64,000 nucleotides of DNA from Nodularia sp034931045 (lineage in GTDB: Bacteria; Cyanobacteriota; Cyanobacteriia; Cyanobacteriales; Nostocaceae): NCBI RefSeq assembly GCF_034931045.1, contig NZ_JAYGHH010000018.1, forward strand, positions 1 to 64,000. The letters run 5' to 3'. The position numbers were made by a program, and so were the translations under genes. The notes under the pieces are model-generated. The model was not told the DNA's origin and searched no databases. It saw nothing but the letters and a program-made list of their open reading frames with translations. Positions 25,808-34,458 of this stretch are shown in pieces; the stretch's first letter is position 1; each line of letters starts with the position of its first letter.

Positions 25808-27601
25808 ATGAGCATTACACCCCGTGGGATGAGTGTTACAGAAGCTTATAGGCTCTATCGTTCAGGTAGTTTATTGGTAAATAGAAAGTATCAAAGAAAG
25901 CTTGTTTGGACAATTGCAGAGAAAGAAAAATTAATTGGCAGTATTTTAAAAGGATATCCTATCCCATTGATTCTACTAGCAGAACGCCCTCAGATCCAAG
26001 GTAGTGGCAAATATGAAATTATTGATGGAATGCAACGTCTTAATGCAATTTTTAGTTTTATCGAAAATACATTTAATGTTGATGACCAATATTTCAATCT
26101 TGAAGAGTTTTCATACGCTAAACAATTAGCAATTGATGGCATTATTAAAATGGTAATTAATAACAATGAAAAACAAAATATAAATTTATTAGCAGCTAAA
26201 GAATGTGCTGATATTTTAGATTATCAACTTGCCGTGACGGTATATACTGCAATGTCACAAGAAGATATTACAGAAGTATTTGGCCGTATTAATTCTAGTG
26301 GTAAACACTTAAGTAGTCAGGAAAAAAGACAAGCAGGTGTAACGACTGCATTTGCAGAATTAGTACGAACAATCTCTATGGAGTTACGTGGAGATGTTTC
26401 AGATAAAGTATTACGTCTTACAGATATGCCAGAAATAAGTATTGATTCACAAAAAAATAATCAAGGTTATAAAATTAAAGCTGAAGATACTATGTGGTGT
26501 AAACAAGGAGCCTTAACTGCAAAACTACTTCGTGAAAGTGAAGATGAACAAATGGTAGCTGATATTTTAGCTTCTATTTTACTTAATGAACCATTGCCAG
26601 TCAGCACCGAACGTTTAGATAGTTTATATGATTCGGACAGTAAATATTCTCAGGTTTTAGATAGTGCATTAGCAACTTATGGGTTTAAAAAACTAACTCA
26701 GGATATCATCACAACATTCGCAGTTATGCGAGAAACCATAGAATCCTATAGTTCAGAACCCAAAGCTTTACTACGTATTGTTAATCCAAATAGTAATAAT
26801 CCAATCCGAACGGCATTTTACACTATTTTTATGGCTTTTTTCGACCTACTAATTCGTAAACAACTTTCTCCTGTTGACCCTGGAGGTATAATGAATGGTC
26901 TTCGGGGACTTCAAAAAAAATTGGATTTGAGTAGTCACTATACAACAACAGAAGACCGTAAAAGCAACATTAGGCAAACTATAGGACTCATTCAAGATTG
27001 TTTTGCTAAACAAGAACCATCAGCGTTAGGACATGGCGTTGAACTTGCACTTGATCTGGAAAATTCTTTGCGTCGTTCTCGTATAGAAACTTCAAGGTAT
27101 GAATGTAAACAAGGTTTACTTGATTTATCGCCAAAAAGAAACCTCAATAAAGATTTACTGGAAAGAATTATTGAAACTATATGTGGGATAGCAAACTTAG
27201 GGTCAGATAGCGATGGATATATTCATATTGGTATCACGGACCGCGAAACTGATGCTCATAGAATAGAAGAGTTAGACACAATAAAGCCGATTGACATTAA
27301 TGGAAGATATATTGTAGGAATTGATAGAGAAGCAAAGCTACAAAATCAGACTGTAGAGCAATATGTGAGACTATTAACTAATGCAATCCAAAACTCTTCC
27401 CTCAGTGAACCGTTAAAAACACAAGTATTAACGAAGTTTGACACAGTATCATATAAAGGTCATTCTGTGGTTAGAATTACTATCCCTGTTCAAACAGAGG
27501 TTTCATTTCTTGGAGAAAAAGTTTTCACTCGAAAAGATTCTTCTACTGTAGAAGTCCAGGGACGTGAATTACTAGCTATTTCTAAGCTTTTTCAAAAATA
27601 A
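25808..27601 (+). CDS. DUF262 (ParB-like) protein fused to a Schlafen AlbA_2 domain
   Basis: 597 aa from ATG 25808; a TTG 30 bp upstream is also in frame and neither has a good ribosome-binding site. Seen: an N-terminal DUF262/GmrS-like domain with YQRKLVW (29-35), IDGMQRL (72-78; the family has DGQQR) and FGRINSSGKHLSSQEKR (about 155-175), then a helical middle. The C-terminus (about 430-597) reads as AlbA_2/Schlafen: YECKQGLLDLSP, LLERIIETICGIANLGSDSDGYIHIGI and a KVFTRKDSSTVEV end. The DUF1524 HNH nuclease of classic GmrSD is absent. Known: DUF262 proteins are nucleotide-dependent sensors in restriction systems; some AlbA_2/Schlafen domains cleave or bind RNA. A conflict role is inference. 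It opens the accessory island. Confidence 0.85.
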   Translation: MSITPRGMSVTEAYRLYRSGSLLVNRKYQRKLVWTIAEKEKLIGSILKGYPIPLILLAERPQIQGSGKYEIIDGMQRLNAIFSFIENTFNVDDQYFNLEEFSYAKQLAIDGIIKMVINNNEKQNINLLAAKECADILDYQLAVTVYTAMSQEDITEVFGRINSSGKHLSSQEKRQAGVTTAFAELVRTISMELRGDVSDKVLRLTDMPEISIDSQKNNQGYKIKAEDTMWCKQGALTAKLLRESEDEQMVADILASILLNEPLPVSTERLDSLYDSDSKYSQVLDSALATYGFKKLTQDIITTFAVMRETIESYSSEPKALLRIVNPNSNNPIRTAFYTIFMAFFDLLIRKQLSPVDPGGIMNGLRGLQKKLDLSSHYTTTEDRKSNIRQTIGLIQDCFAKQEPSALGHGVELALDLENSLRRSRIETSRYECKQGLLDLSPKRNLNKDLLERIIETICGIANLGSDSDGYIHIGITDRETDAHRIEELDTIKPIDINGRYIVGIDREAKLQNQTVEQYVRLLTNAIQNSSLSEPLKTQVLTKFDTVSYKGHSVVRITIPVQTEVSFLGEKVFTRKDSSTVEVQGRELLAISKLFQK

Positions 27602-27611
27602 ATAATTGAAA

Positions 27612-27630
27612 GGTTGGGCATTGTCCACCC
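27612..27630. repeat. degenerate GC-rich palindrome after the DUF262 gene
   Basis: GGTTGGGCATTGTCCACCC, a weaker relative of the palindromes at 1575, 3704 and 15166, in the spacer between two convergent genes. Confidence 0.45.
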
Positions 27631-27674
27631 TAGTATATTATCTACTTCGTCACAGCACCTATTATTTTCTAGTA

Positions 27675-27872
27675 TCAAGATAATAACAACTTTTTAACAT
27701 CGGCTAAAGTTACTGTAACACTATCTTTTTGTTCTTCCTTAGAATCTCGTAAATCTCGTAAATCTTCCAAATCTTCCAACAATTCTTTAATCTTCAAAAA
27801 CTCCTCATAAGGTAAAACCGCAAATTGTTTTTCACTATTTTTTGTTAAAAATTCAGGATGTAATTCAATCAT
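27675..27872 (-). CDS. antitoxin partner of a RelE-type toxin
   Basis: 65 aa: MIELHPEFLTKNSEKQFAVLPYEEF followed by an acidic coiled region (ELLEDLEDLRDLRDSKEEQK) and a C-terminal TLADVKKLLLS. This pattern is common in Phd/RelB-like antitoxins encoded right after RelE/ParE toxins in cyanobacteria. The toxin frame lies 14 bp upstream but is 5'-truncated, so this may be a solitary antitoxin. ATG 27872 has GGAAG upstream. The N-terminal third is duplicated at 28469-28561. Confidence 0.75.
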   Translation of the reverse strand: MIELHPEFLTKNSEKQFAVLPYEEFLKIKELLEDLEDLRDLRDSKEEQKDSVTVTLADVKKLLLS

Positions 27873-27899
27873 TTTTTTACTTCCTTTTATTCATAAGCT
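27807..27899. repeat. 93-bp direct repeat, copy 1 (toxin end plus antitoxin start)
   Basis: Spans the last codons of the RelE-like frame, the 14-bp spacer and about 22 antitoxin codons. A near-identical copy (about four mismatches) lies at 28469-28561, in the same orientation. Confidence 0.9.
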
Positions 27900-28105
27900 T
27901 TACTGCGGTGCTTGACCCTATATATAATGATAGTCGCTTCTGCTAATTCAAACAAAACTCGATAATCACCTACTCTTAAACGATATTCGGGGGTAAAATT
28001 TGTTAAGCGTTTTACGTCTCCCTGTAAATCATCTTGCATTGCTTCAACTTTATTGATAATTCGTTCTCTGTCATTTACAGGAATTTTTTCTAAATCTTTA
28101 ATTTC
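27887..28105 (-). pseudogene. RelE/ParE-family toxin, 5'-truncated by xisI
   Basis: The frame encodes EIKDLEKIPVNDRERIINKV, then GDVKRLTNFTPEYRLRVGDYRVLFE and IIIYRVKHRSKAYE, about 72 residues of a RelE-like mRNA interferase with the basic C-terminal motif intact. No start codon exists: upstream in frame are only GTT TGC TGT AGC TTA and then TGA, all inside the end of xisI. About 10-15 N-terminal residues of the family are missing. Overlap with the xisI stop marks a recombination junction. Probably inactive unless translated from an unusual start. Confidence 0.75.
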
Positions 28106-28446
28106 TAAGCTACAGCAAACTCAGTTAATTTACGAGTTTCTGGATCATGAAAAGCTAAAACAATATCCTCTTTTGGTACACCTTCTCTTAATAACTCAGT
28201 TGCAATTCCTTCCTCAGTCCAATCTTCCTCAATGTAAATCTTCTCATTTTTAATGCGAACATAAACAGTAATTGCCTTCACTCGTTTATTATTTTTCCAA
28301 CCAATATTAAACCAAAGATATTGACTTCTTTGATCATCAAACATTAACACCTCATCTATATCAGGATCAGGTACTTGTGCTGAGATTCTTTCATATTCAG
28401 TGAGGATTTGTTTGATTATATTTTGATAACGATTTAGCTTGTCCAT
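28105..28446 (-). CDS. xisI: XisI-family protein
   Basis: 113 aa, full XisI length: MDKLNRYQNIIKQILTEYERI, DDQRSQYLWFNIGW, KIYIEEDWTEEGIATELL, VPKEDIVLAFHDPETRKLTEFAVA. XisI was named from the fdxN excision element of Anabaena, where xisH and xisI control excision by XisF. Homologues are widespread without any element, and their activity is unknown. ATG 28446 has GAGGAG 8 nt upstream. The usual upstream partner xisH is absent; instead a fragment of antitoxin gene precedes it and a truncated toxin frame overlaps its stop. Confidence 0.88.
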   Translation of the reverse strand: MDKLNRYQNIIKQILTEYERISAQVPDPDIDEVLMFDDQRSQYLWFNIGWKNNKRVKAITVYVRIKNEKIYIEEDWTEEGIATELLREGVPKEDIVLAFHDPETRKLTEFAVA

Positions 28447-28468
28447 TTGATAATCTCCTCTTTATTAA

Positions 28469-28561
28469 ATAAGGTAAAACTGCAAATTGTTTTTCACAAT
28501 CTTTTGTTAAAAATTCAGGATGTAATTCAATCATTTTTTTACTTCCTTTTATTCATAAGCT
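28469..28561 (-). pseudogene. antitoxin gene fragment (93-bp direct repeat, copy 2)
   Basis: A copy of 27807-27899 containing the last toxin codons, the spacer and ATG-IELHPEFLTKDCEKQFAVLPY, after which similarity stops and the frame runs into xisI. It lies 22 bp upstream of the xisI start, so xisI sits between two copies of the toxin-antitoxin junction. Confidence 0.8.
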
Positions 28562-28681
28562 ATCCTAAAACACAATAGTGATCATTTTCCTATCATATCC
28601 AGAAACAGCTATCACACACCAATAAATAATGATCAGTATAGATAACTTCCTATAATAAAACAGCGACTCAAGTTTAAAATA

Positions 28682-30517
28682 TTACCAATTTAAATCTTCC
28701 GGTATTCTATAAACTTGTTCTAACTGTTTCATATACTTATTTAATTTACTTAAAACATAATCAGCTAGATTTCCGGGAGTATTATCAATTGTGTAACAAA
28801 ATTCCAAACAAATAATTTTGTTGGGTGTTTCAACTGTGATATCTGGTTTCATTCTTAAATGTGGATGATATTGCTCACATCTAAATTGAAAGTTTAATTC
28901 CGATAATGTACTTTCAAGAGCTAAACAAATAGCTTTATTAAATGGTTTATCTCCTATTTTTCCCGATTTAGATGCTGATATATCTTCATTAATTTTTTCA
29001 AAAGCTTTTCTTGCATTATTTAATGCTTTTTCAACTGTACCACTTTTGCGTTTACCGGTAGGAGTTTTACCACCAGATAATTGCAAATATAAAGGAGTTC
29101 TTTTTAATGTATCATTTGCTAACTGTTTACCAAACCAATGATCAGGTACTTTATATTTGTTTTCGTCTTTAAAATCTTCTCTTGATATTTTGATTTTTGC
29201 ATCATTAGCGTAAGCAACAATACAACTAATTAATGCGTTGGTGGGTAAATACATGATTTTTGTGGTTAACATACGACTATTTAAAGCTAAAGTCAAACGT
29301 TTGGCTGGCCAATCAGCGCTTCTTTGTGTATGTTCATTAATATAAGGTTGTAAAGGATTATATTCTGCATTCCACATTTCATTAATATTTTCCGGCATCT
29401 GTTTAGCGAAGCGTGCCACTACTCCTTCTGCTTCTGGATATGCAAATATAAACCAAACTTCAGTAGGTTTTGGAATAGAATTTTCAATTTTCTCAATGTA
29501 CTTAGTTCTATCGTTCCAAATCTCTTTAACATCCAGTAAATATTCTCTAATTAACTGTTTTTCTGGAGGTTTATTTTCGTATTCTTTTCTTAAAGTTTCA
29601 AAATCATTATCATTCAGTTGAAATTCGTGACAACTTTTACCCTGATTAAAAAACATAATTGTTTTCTTGGCAATATTAGGGTATTCTTCTATTGGTGGCC
29701 CAGTAAAATTAATAAATGGAATTTTTCTATAAAACATTGTGCTGGAATAATTTTTAGCCCAATTCTGCATATTTTCCAAATCCTTGTAAACTGTGACAGG
29801 CCAAATAATTAAAATTGGATACTTACGTAGCCAACCATTTAAATCTGTGAAGAAAGAAATAGCTTCATCTTTATCTTTTTCTTTTAATCTTTCCAAGTGT
29901 TCTATAACAATACATAATTTTTCACCGTTCTTAGTATTTTCTGCGAAGAAAGTGTTAGCTTTGTTTTGTATTTGTTGGATTAATTCATCAAATTTTGATA
30001 TGGACTTATTCTCTTCCAGTAATTCATTAGCTTTAATAGATACAATTTCTTTTACTGGAATACCAGGTTGAAACTGCAAAGAACTAATAAAAGTTGATTT
30101 TCCAACACCTGATGCACCATACAAAAACAACAATTTTCCTGATGAATTAATAATATTTGATAAAACTTTAACAATTTCTTTTTCAAATTTAGTTACTGGT
30201 ACAATTAAATCTGGAAGTCTAGATTTTTTCTCCCCAATTTCATCTATGATGTCCTCATAGGAGAATGGCAAGAATAAATTATCACTTTTCTCAGGGTTAG
30301 ATTCTAATAAATCATCATTGGTTCTATCTTGTGTACTCTGTGTAGTGTTTGTAAAATAGGATTGCAATGTGTCAGTTGTACTAGGATTTTCTTCTTCTAT
30401 ATTCAATTTTTGGAGAACATCTTTGTTTGGTATTTTTATATTTTTAGAATCTAGAACAGGAAATTCCATTTCTAATTGTTGATATTTGCTATCTTCCGTT
30501 TTCTTTTTTTTAGGCAT
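28682..30517 (-). CDS. P-loop ATPase with possible PD-(D/E)xK-like C-terminus
   Basis: 611 aa, family not recognised. Seen: a basic start (PKKKK), a low-complexity acidic linker to about 100, Walker A YGASGVGKST (133-142), and a Walker B-like LCIVIEHLERL (201-211) in which Glu-His replaces the usual Asp-Asp/Glu. A helical middle (about 300-480) follows. The C-terminal 60 aa have MKPDITVE (Asp559) and KIICLEFCY (Glu572), the spacing of a PD-(D/E)xK core, but Cys574 stands where the catalytic Lys is expected. It could be a STAND-like defence ATPase or an inactive/variant nuclease fusion. AT-rich (codon use unlike the acnB neighbour) and isolated from other genes. Confidence 0.8.
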   Translation of the reverse strand: MPKKKKTEDSKYQQLEMEFPVLDSKNIKIPNKDVLQKLNIEEENPSTTDTLQSYFTNTTQSTQDRTNDDLLESNPEKSDNLFLPFSYEDIIDEIGEKKSRLPDLIVPVTKFEKEIVKVLSNIINSSGKLLFLYGASGVGKSTFISSLQFQPGIPVKEIVSIKANELLEENKSISKFDELIQQIQNKANTFFAENTKNGEKLCIVIEHLERLKEKDKDEAISFFTDLNGWLRKYPILIIWPVTVYKDLENMQNWAKNYSSTMFYRKIPFINFTGPPIEEYPNIAKKTIMFFNQGKSCHEFQLNDNDFETLRKEYENKPPEKQLIREYLLDVKEIWNDRTKYIEKIENSIPKPTEVWFIFAYPEAEGVVARFAKQMPENINEMWNAEYNPLQPYINEHTQRSADWPAKRLTLALNSRMLTTKIMYLPTNALISCIVAYANDAKIKISREDFKDENKYKVPDHWFGKQLANDTLKRTPLYLQLSGGKTPTGKRKSGTVEKALNNARKAFEKINEDISASKSGKIGDKPFNKAICLALESTLSELNFQFRCEQYHPHLRMKPDITVETPNKIICLEFCYTIDNTPGNLADYVLSKLNKYMKQLEQVYRIPEDLNW

Positions 30518-30591
30518 ATTACAATAGAAGAATATAATAATCTGTTAATAACATTCAAAGGTGAGTCTATCCAGACCCACCCTAACCTAAA

Positions 30592-33219
30592 TTATACCAA
30601 AGCTGCCTGTTCCTCCTGACTAATCACCCTACCTTCATTCTCAAAACCAGTGATTTGATCAAAGTTTAAATACCGATACAAATCATCAGCAAAAGGATGA
30701 ATTTTTTCTGCTACAATATCCAAGTATTCCTGCACTGTGGGAATGCGTCCCAGCAAGGCACAAACGGCGGCTAATTCTGCCGAACCAAGGTAAACTCGCG
30801 CATCTTTACCCATGCGATTGTTGAAGTTACGCGTTGAGGTAGAAAACACAGTTGTTCCATCTTCAACTCGCGCCTGATTACCCATACATAAACTACATCC
30901 AGGCATTTCTGTACGCGCATTCGCAGTTTCAAAGATGTTATACACACCTTCTTGTTTTAATTGATATTCATCCATGCGGGTAGGGGGACAAATCCACAAA
31001 CGGGCTTTAACTGCACCAGCACCTTCTAATACTTTACCAGTGGCTCGATAATGACCGATATTGGTCATGCAAGAACCGACAAATACTTCTTGTACTGGGT
31101 CATTAGCAACCTCTGATAATAATTTCACATTATCAGGGTCATTGGGTGCAGCTACAATTGGTTCTGTGATTTCGTTTAAATCAATTTCGATGATTTCTGC
31201 ATACTCCGCATCTGCATCAGCTTCCATTAAGGTGGGATTGGCTAACCATTCTTCCATTTTCGCAACACGGCGCATAATGGTACGTGCATCTGTGTAACCC
31301 CTAGCTACCATGTTCTTTAACAAGGTGATATTGGAACGCAGATATTCAGAAACTGTCTCAATACTCAGCTTAATTGTACAACCTGCACAAGAACGTTCTG
31401 CGGAAGCGTCGGTGAGTTCAAAGGCTTGTTCTACTTTCAAATCTGGTAAACCTTCCAATTCCAGAATGCGCCCTGAGTAGATATTTTTCTTGTTTTTTTT
31501 CTCTACTGTTAGCAAACCTTTTTGAATGGCAACGTAAGGAATGGCATTCACTATATCTCGTAAGGTGATACCGGGTTGTAATTCACCTTTGAATCTTACT
31601 AATACTGATTCTGGCATATCCAAGGGCATGACACCCAATGCACCGGCAAAGGCGACTAACCCAGAACCAGCAGGAAAGGATATACCCAAGGGGAAGCGGG
31701 TGTGGGAATCGCCACCTGTTCCCACGGTATCGGGTAATAGCATCCGGTTTAGCCAGGAGTGAATGATACCATCGCCGGGACGTAGGGCGACACCTGCACG
31801 TTGGGCAAAGAAATCTGGTAATTCTTGGTGAGTTTTAATGTCTACTGGTTTGGGATATGCGGCTGTGTGACAGAAACTCTGCATTACTAAGTCTGCACTG
31901 AAACCAAGACAGGCGAGTTCTTTTAATTCGTCGCGGGTCATGGGGCCTGTGGTGTCTTGGGAACCAACGGTTGTCATTAGGGGTTCGCATGATGTCCCTG
32001 GACGGACACCTGGTAAGCCGCAAGCTTTACCGACCATTTTCTGGGCTAGGGTGTAACCTTTGCCTGTATCGTTGGGTTCTTGAGGACGAATAAATATATT
32101 GCTGGGTTCTAAACCCAATGCTTCGCGGGTTTTGTCGGTGAGGGTACGTCCAATTAATAGGGGAATGCGTCCACCGGCGCGGACTTCATCAAAGATGGTT
32201 TCGGGTTTGAGGCTGAAGGTGGAAATGATTTCGCCGGTTTCGGTGGTAATTTTGCCTTTGTAGGGATGGATGGTAATTACCATACTGGTTTCTAAGTTGC
32301 TGACATCGCATTCAATGGGCAAAGCACCGGCATCTTCGGCAGTGTTGAAGAAAATTGGCGCGATCGCACTACCTAAAATATAACCCCCAGCGCGTTTGTT
32401 TGGTACATAGGGTATATCATTTCCTAAATGCCATAATACTGAGTTAATGGCAGACTTGCGTGAGGAACCAGTACCGACAACATCGCCGACGTAAGCTAGT
32501 GGATGTCCTTTTTGCTTTAACTCGACAATGGTTGCTAAACTTCCCGGTTGCCGTGACTCTAGCATGGCTAGGGCGTGTAAGGGAATATCTGGACGGGTGG
32601 TGGCGTGGGTAGCTGGGGATAAGTCATCGGTGTTGGTTTCCCCAGGGACTTTAAACACGGTGACAGTAATGGCTTCTGGTACTGTGGGGCGAATAGTAAA
32701 CCATTCAGCATTTGCCCAAGAGTCAACTACCTGTTTGGCGAAAGGATTACTTTCGGCTAATTCTAAGACATCATGAAAGGCATCATACACCAAAAGGATT
32801 TTACTCAGGGCGGTGGCGGCGTAAGCAGCGATGGGTTCTCTACCTTCACCCTTCATCACTAAAGGTGTTTCTCCGTCTTCTGATTCTCCACTGGAAACTT
32901 GCAGCAAATCAATCAGAGATTGCACGTTGTATCCGCCTACCATCGTTCCCAGTAATTCTACTGCGGCGATAGGGGAAACTAAAGGACTGGTAATTTCACT
33001 TTTAGCAATGGCGGTGAGAAATCCCGCTTTGACATAAGCTGCTTCATCTACTCCGGGGGGTACGCGATCGCACAATAAATGTAATAATGTATCTTCTTCA
33101 CCCTCTGGTGGATTTTGCAGCAATTCGCACAGTTCTGAGGTTTGCTTCGCATCCAATGGTAAGGGAGGAATACCGAGTTGGGCGCGTTCCGCAACATGAT
33201 GACGGTATTGTTCTAGCAT
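30592..33219 (-). CDS. acnB: bifunctional aconitate hydratase 2 / 2-methylisocitrate dehydratase
   Basis: 875 aa, normal AcnB length. It interconverts citrate and isocitrate through a [4Fe-4S] centre. Seen: the AcnB-specific N-terminal HEAT-like domain (about 1-160), the swivel domain (NTDDLSPATHATTRPDIPLHAL), and cluster cysteines in VGSCMTNIGHYRA and PGCSLCMGNQAR. HTRFPLGISFPAGSG and STSTRNFNNRMG substrate loops are present. Cyanobacteria use AcnB to feed 2-oxoglutarate to nitrogen assimilation. A housekeeping gene with accessory genes on both sides. Confidence 0.97.
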   Translation of the reverse strand: MLEQYRHHVAERAQLGIPPLPLDAKQTSELCELLQNPPEGEEDTLLHLLCDRVPPGVDEAAYVKAGFLTAIAKSEITSPLVSPIAAVELLGTMVGGYNVQSLIDLLQVSSGESEDGETPLVMKGEGREPIAAYAATALSKILLVYDAFHDVLELAESNPFAKQVVDSWANAEWFTIRPTVPEAITVTVFKVPGETNTDDLSPATHATTRPDIPLHALAMLESRQPGSLATIVELKQKGHPLAYVGDVVGTGSSRKSAINSVLWHLGNDIPYVPNKRAGGYILGSAIAPIFFNTAEDAGALPIECDVSNLETSMVITIHPYKGKITTETGEIISTFSLKPETIFDEVRAGGRIPLLIGRTLTDKTREALGLEPSNIFIRPQEPNDTGKGYTLAQKMVGKACGLPGVRPGTSCEPLMTTVGSQDTTGPMTRDELKELACLGFSADLVMQSFCHTAAYPKPVDIKTHQELPDFFAQRAGVALRPGDGIIHSWLNRMLLPDTVGTGGDSHTRFPLGISFPAGSGLVAFAGALGVMPLDMPESVLVRFKGELQPGITLRDIVNAIPYVAIQKGLLTVEKKNKKNIYSGRILELEGLPDLKVEQAFELTDASAERSCAGCTIKLSIETVSEYLRSNITLLKNMVARGYTDARTIMRRVAKMEEWLANPTLMEADADAEYAEIIEIDLNEITEPIVAAPNDPDNVKLLSEVANDPVQEVFVGSCMTNIGHYRATGKVLEGAGAVKARLWICPPTRMDEYQLKQEGVYNIFETANARTEMPGCSLCMGNQARVEDGTTVFSTSTRNFNNRMGKDARVYLGSAELAAVCALLGRIPTVQEYLDIVAEKIHPFADDLYRYLNFDQITGFENEGRVISQEEQAALV

Positions 33220-33421
33220 TTTGTATTCTCCATTGGGATGTTCTCCCTTTAATTATGAAATATTTTTAGGCAAATCTTGGCTATAAAAGTTTACCTTAGT
33301 CTGATGGCTGAAAGCATGACTGTTAAATCCTTTTGAATAATTTCACCAAAATTATCAACTCAACATTACAAGATTGCTTATATAATATAAAGAATATGTG
33401 TTATTAACAAGTGTATTATTT

Positions 33422-34453
33422 ATGTCCAATATACAACTATCAGCATTTCAAGTAAGTCAAAACAATATAAAAATGCTTTTATTTATCACTACTGCTCAAA
33501 TGATTTATGAGCGTTTTGATGTTTCTCGCAGAATATCTGATAAAAAATTAGGATACCAACGCTCATTTTCTAAACCCCGAATCAAAGAAATAAAAAATTA
33601 TATTGAACAAGAACAAGGTATTATACCTAATTCAATTCTGGTCAACATTGATGAAGGTAAATTTTCTTATACAGAAAATGAAAATTTACTAAATTTAGAA
33701 AATACAGAATCTCTAGGGCTGATTATAGATGGTCAGCATCGAGTCAAAGGTTGTTATGAAGCTGACCCTGACTTTCCATTAATGGTAGTTGCAACGTTGG
33801 GATTATCTGTTAAAGATCAGGCTCGACTTTTTATCAAAATTAATAAAACTCAAAAAGGTGTTCCTGCATCTCTTTATTTAGACTTACTTAATTTGTTAGA
33901 AGGAGATATTGAAAATTTTGATGAAGAAGGAGTTACAGCAGAAAGAAGAGCAACAGAAATCGCTACTAGATTAAATGAAACAGACGAAAGTCCTTTATAT
34001 GAATTAATCAGAAGAACAGGAGATGCAGGAATCGGGATATCTTTAAGTGAATTTGTTAATCAAGCTAAAGATTATGTAGAACCAAGAACAGGAAAACTTG
34101 CAAATTTAGGTTTTGAACAACAATATAAAGTTTTTGAAATCTACTTTCGTTCTGTTAAAGCAGTATTTTTAGAACAATGGGATAATCCCAAATCATATAT
34201 TTTGAAGACTGTTGGATTTGGTGGTCTTATGAAAGCATTTTATGAAATTTTCAATTTGGTAATGCAAAAATATCAAATGTTTAATACTGAAAATACAATT
34301 AAACTTCTTCAACTAATTCAAGATTTTCAGTTTGATAAAGATAACTTACCAAGTGGAGGAGGTTTTAAAGCGCAAGAAGATGTAGGCAAAATGATGGTTA
34401 GCCGGCTCAAAAACGCAGTTAGAGAAGATTTCGCGGTGATGATTGGAGATTAG
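33422..34453 (+). CDS. DGQHR-domain (DndB/ParB-like) protein
   Basis: 343 aa from ATG 33422; a GTG 24 bp upstream is also in frame. Seen: KKLGYQRSFSKPRIKEIKNYI (about 41-61), IIDGQHRVKGCY with DGQHR at 103-107, and FIKINKTQKGVPASLYLDLL (about 138-157), the signature of DGQHR proteins. Known: this family includes DndB, the regulator of DNA phosphorothioation loci, and relatives in other DNA-modification or restriction clusters. No dnd, ssp or dpd genes are seen nearby. The next gene starts 5 bp downstream, so the two form an operon. AT-rich, divergent from acnB. Confidence 0.87.
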   Translation: MSNIQLSAFQVSQNNIKMLLFITTAQMIYERFDVSRRISDKKLGYQRSFSKPRIKEIKNYIEQEQGIIPNSILVNIDEGKFSYTENENLLNLENTESLGLIIDGQHRVKGCYEADPDFPLMVVATLGLSVKDQARLFIKINKTQKGVPASLYLDLLNLLEGDIENFDEEGVTAERRATEIATRLNETDESPLYELIRRTGDAGIGISLSEFVNQAKDYVEPRTGKLANLGFEQQYKVFEIYFRSVKAVFLEQWDNPKSYILKTVGFGGLMKAFYEIFNLVMQKYQMFNTENTIKLLQLIQDFQFDKDNLPSGGGFKAQEDVGKMMVSRLKNAVREDFAVMIGD

Positions 34454-34458
34454 AAAGG

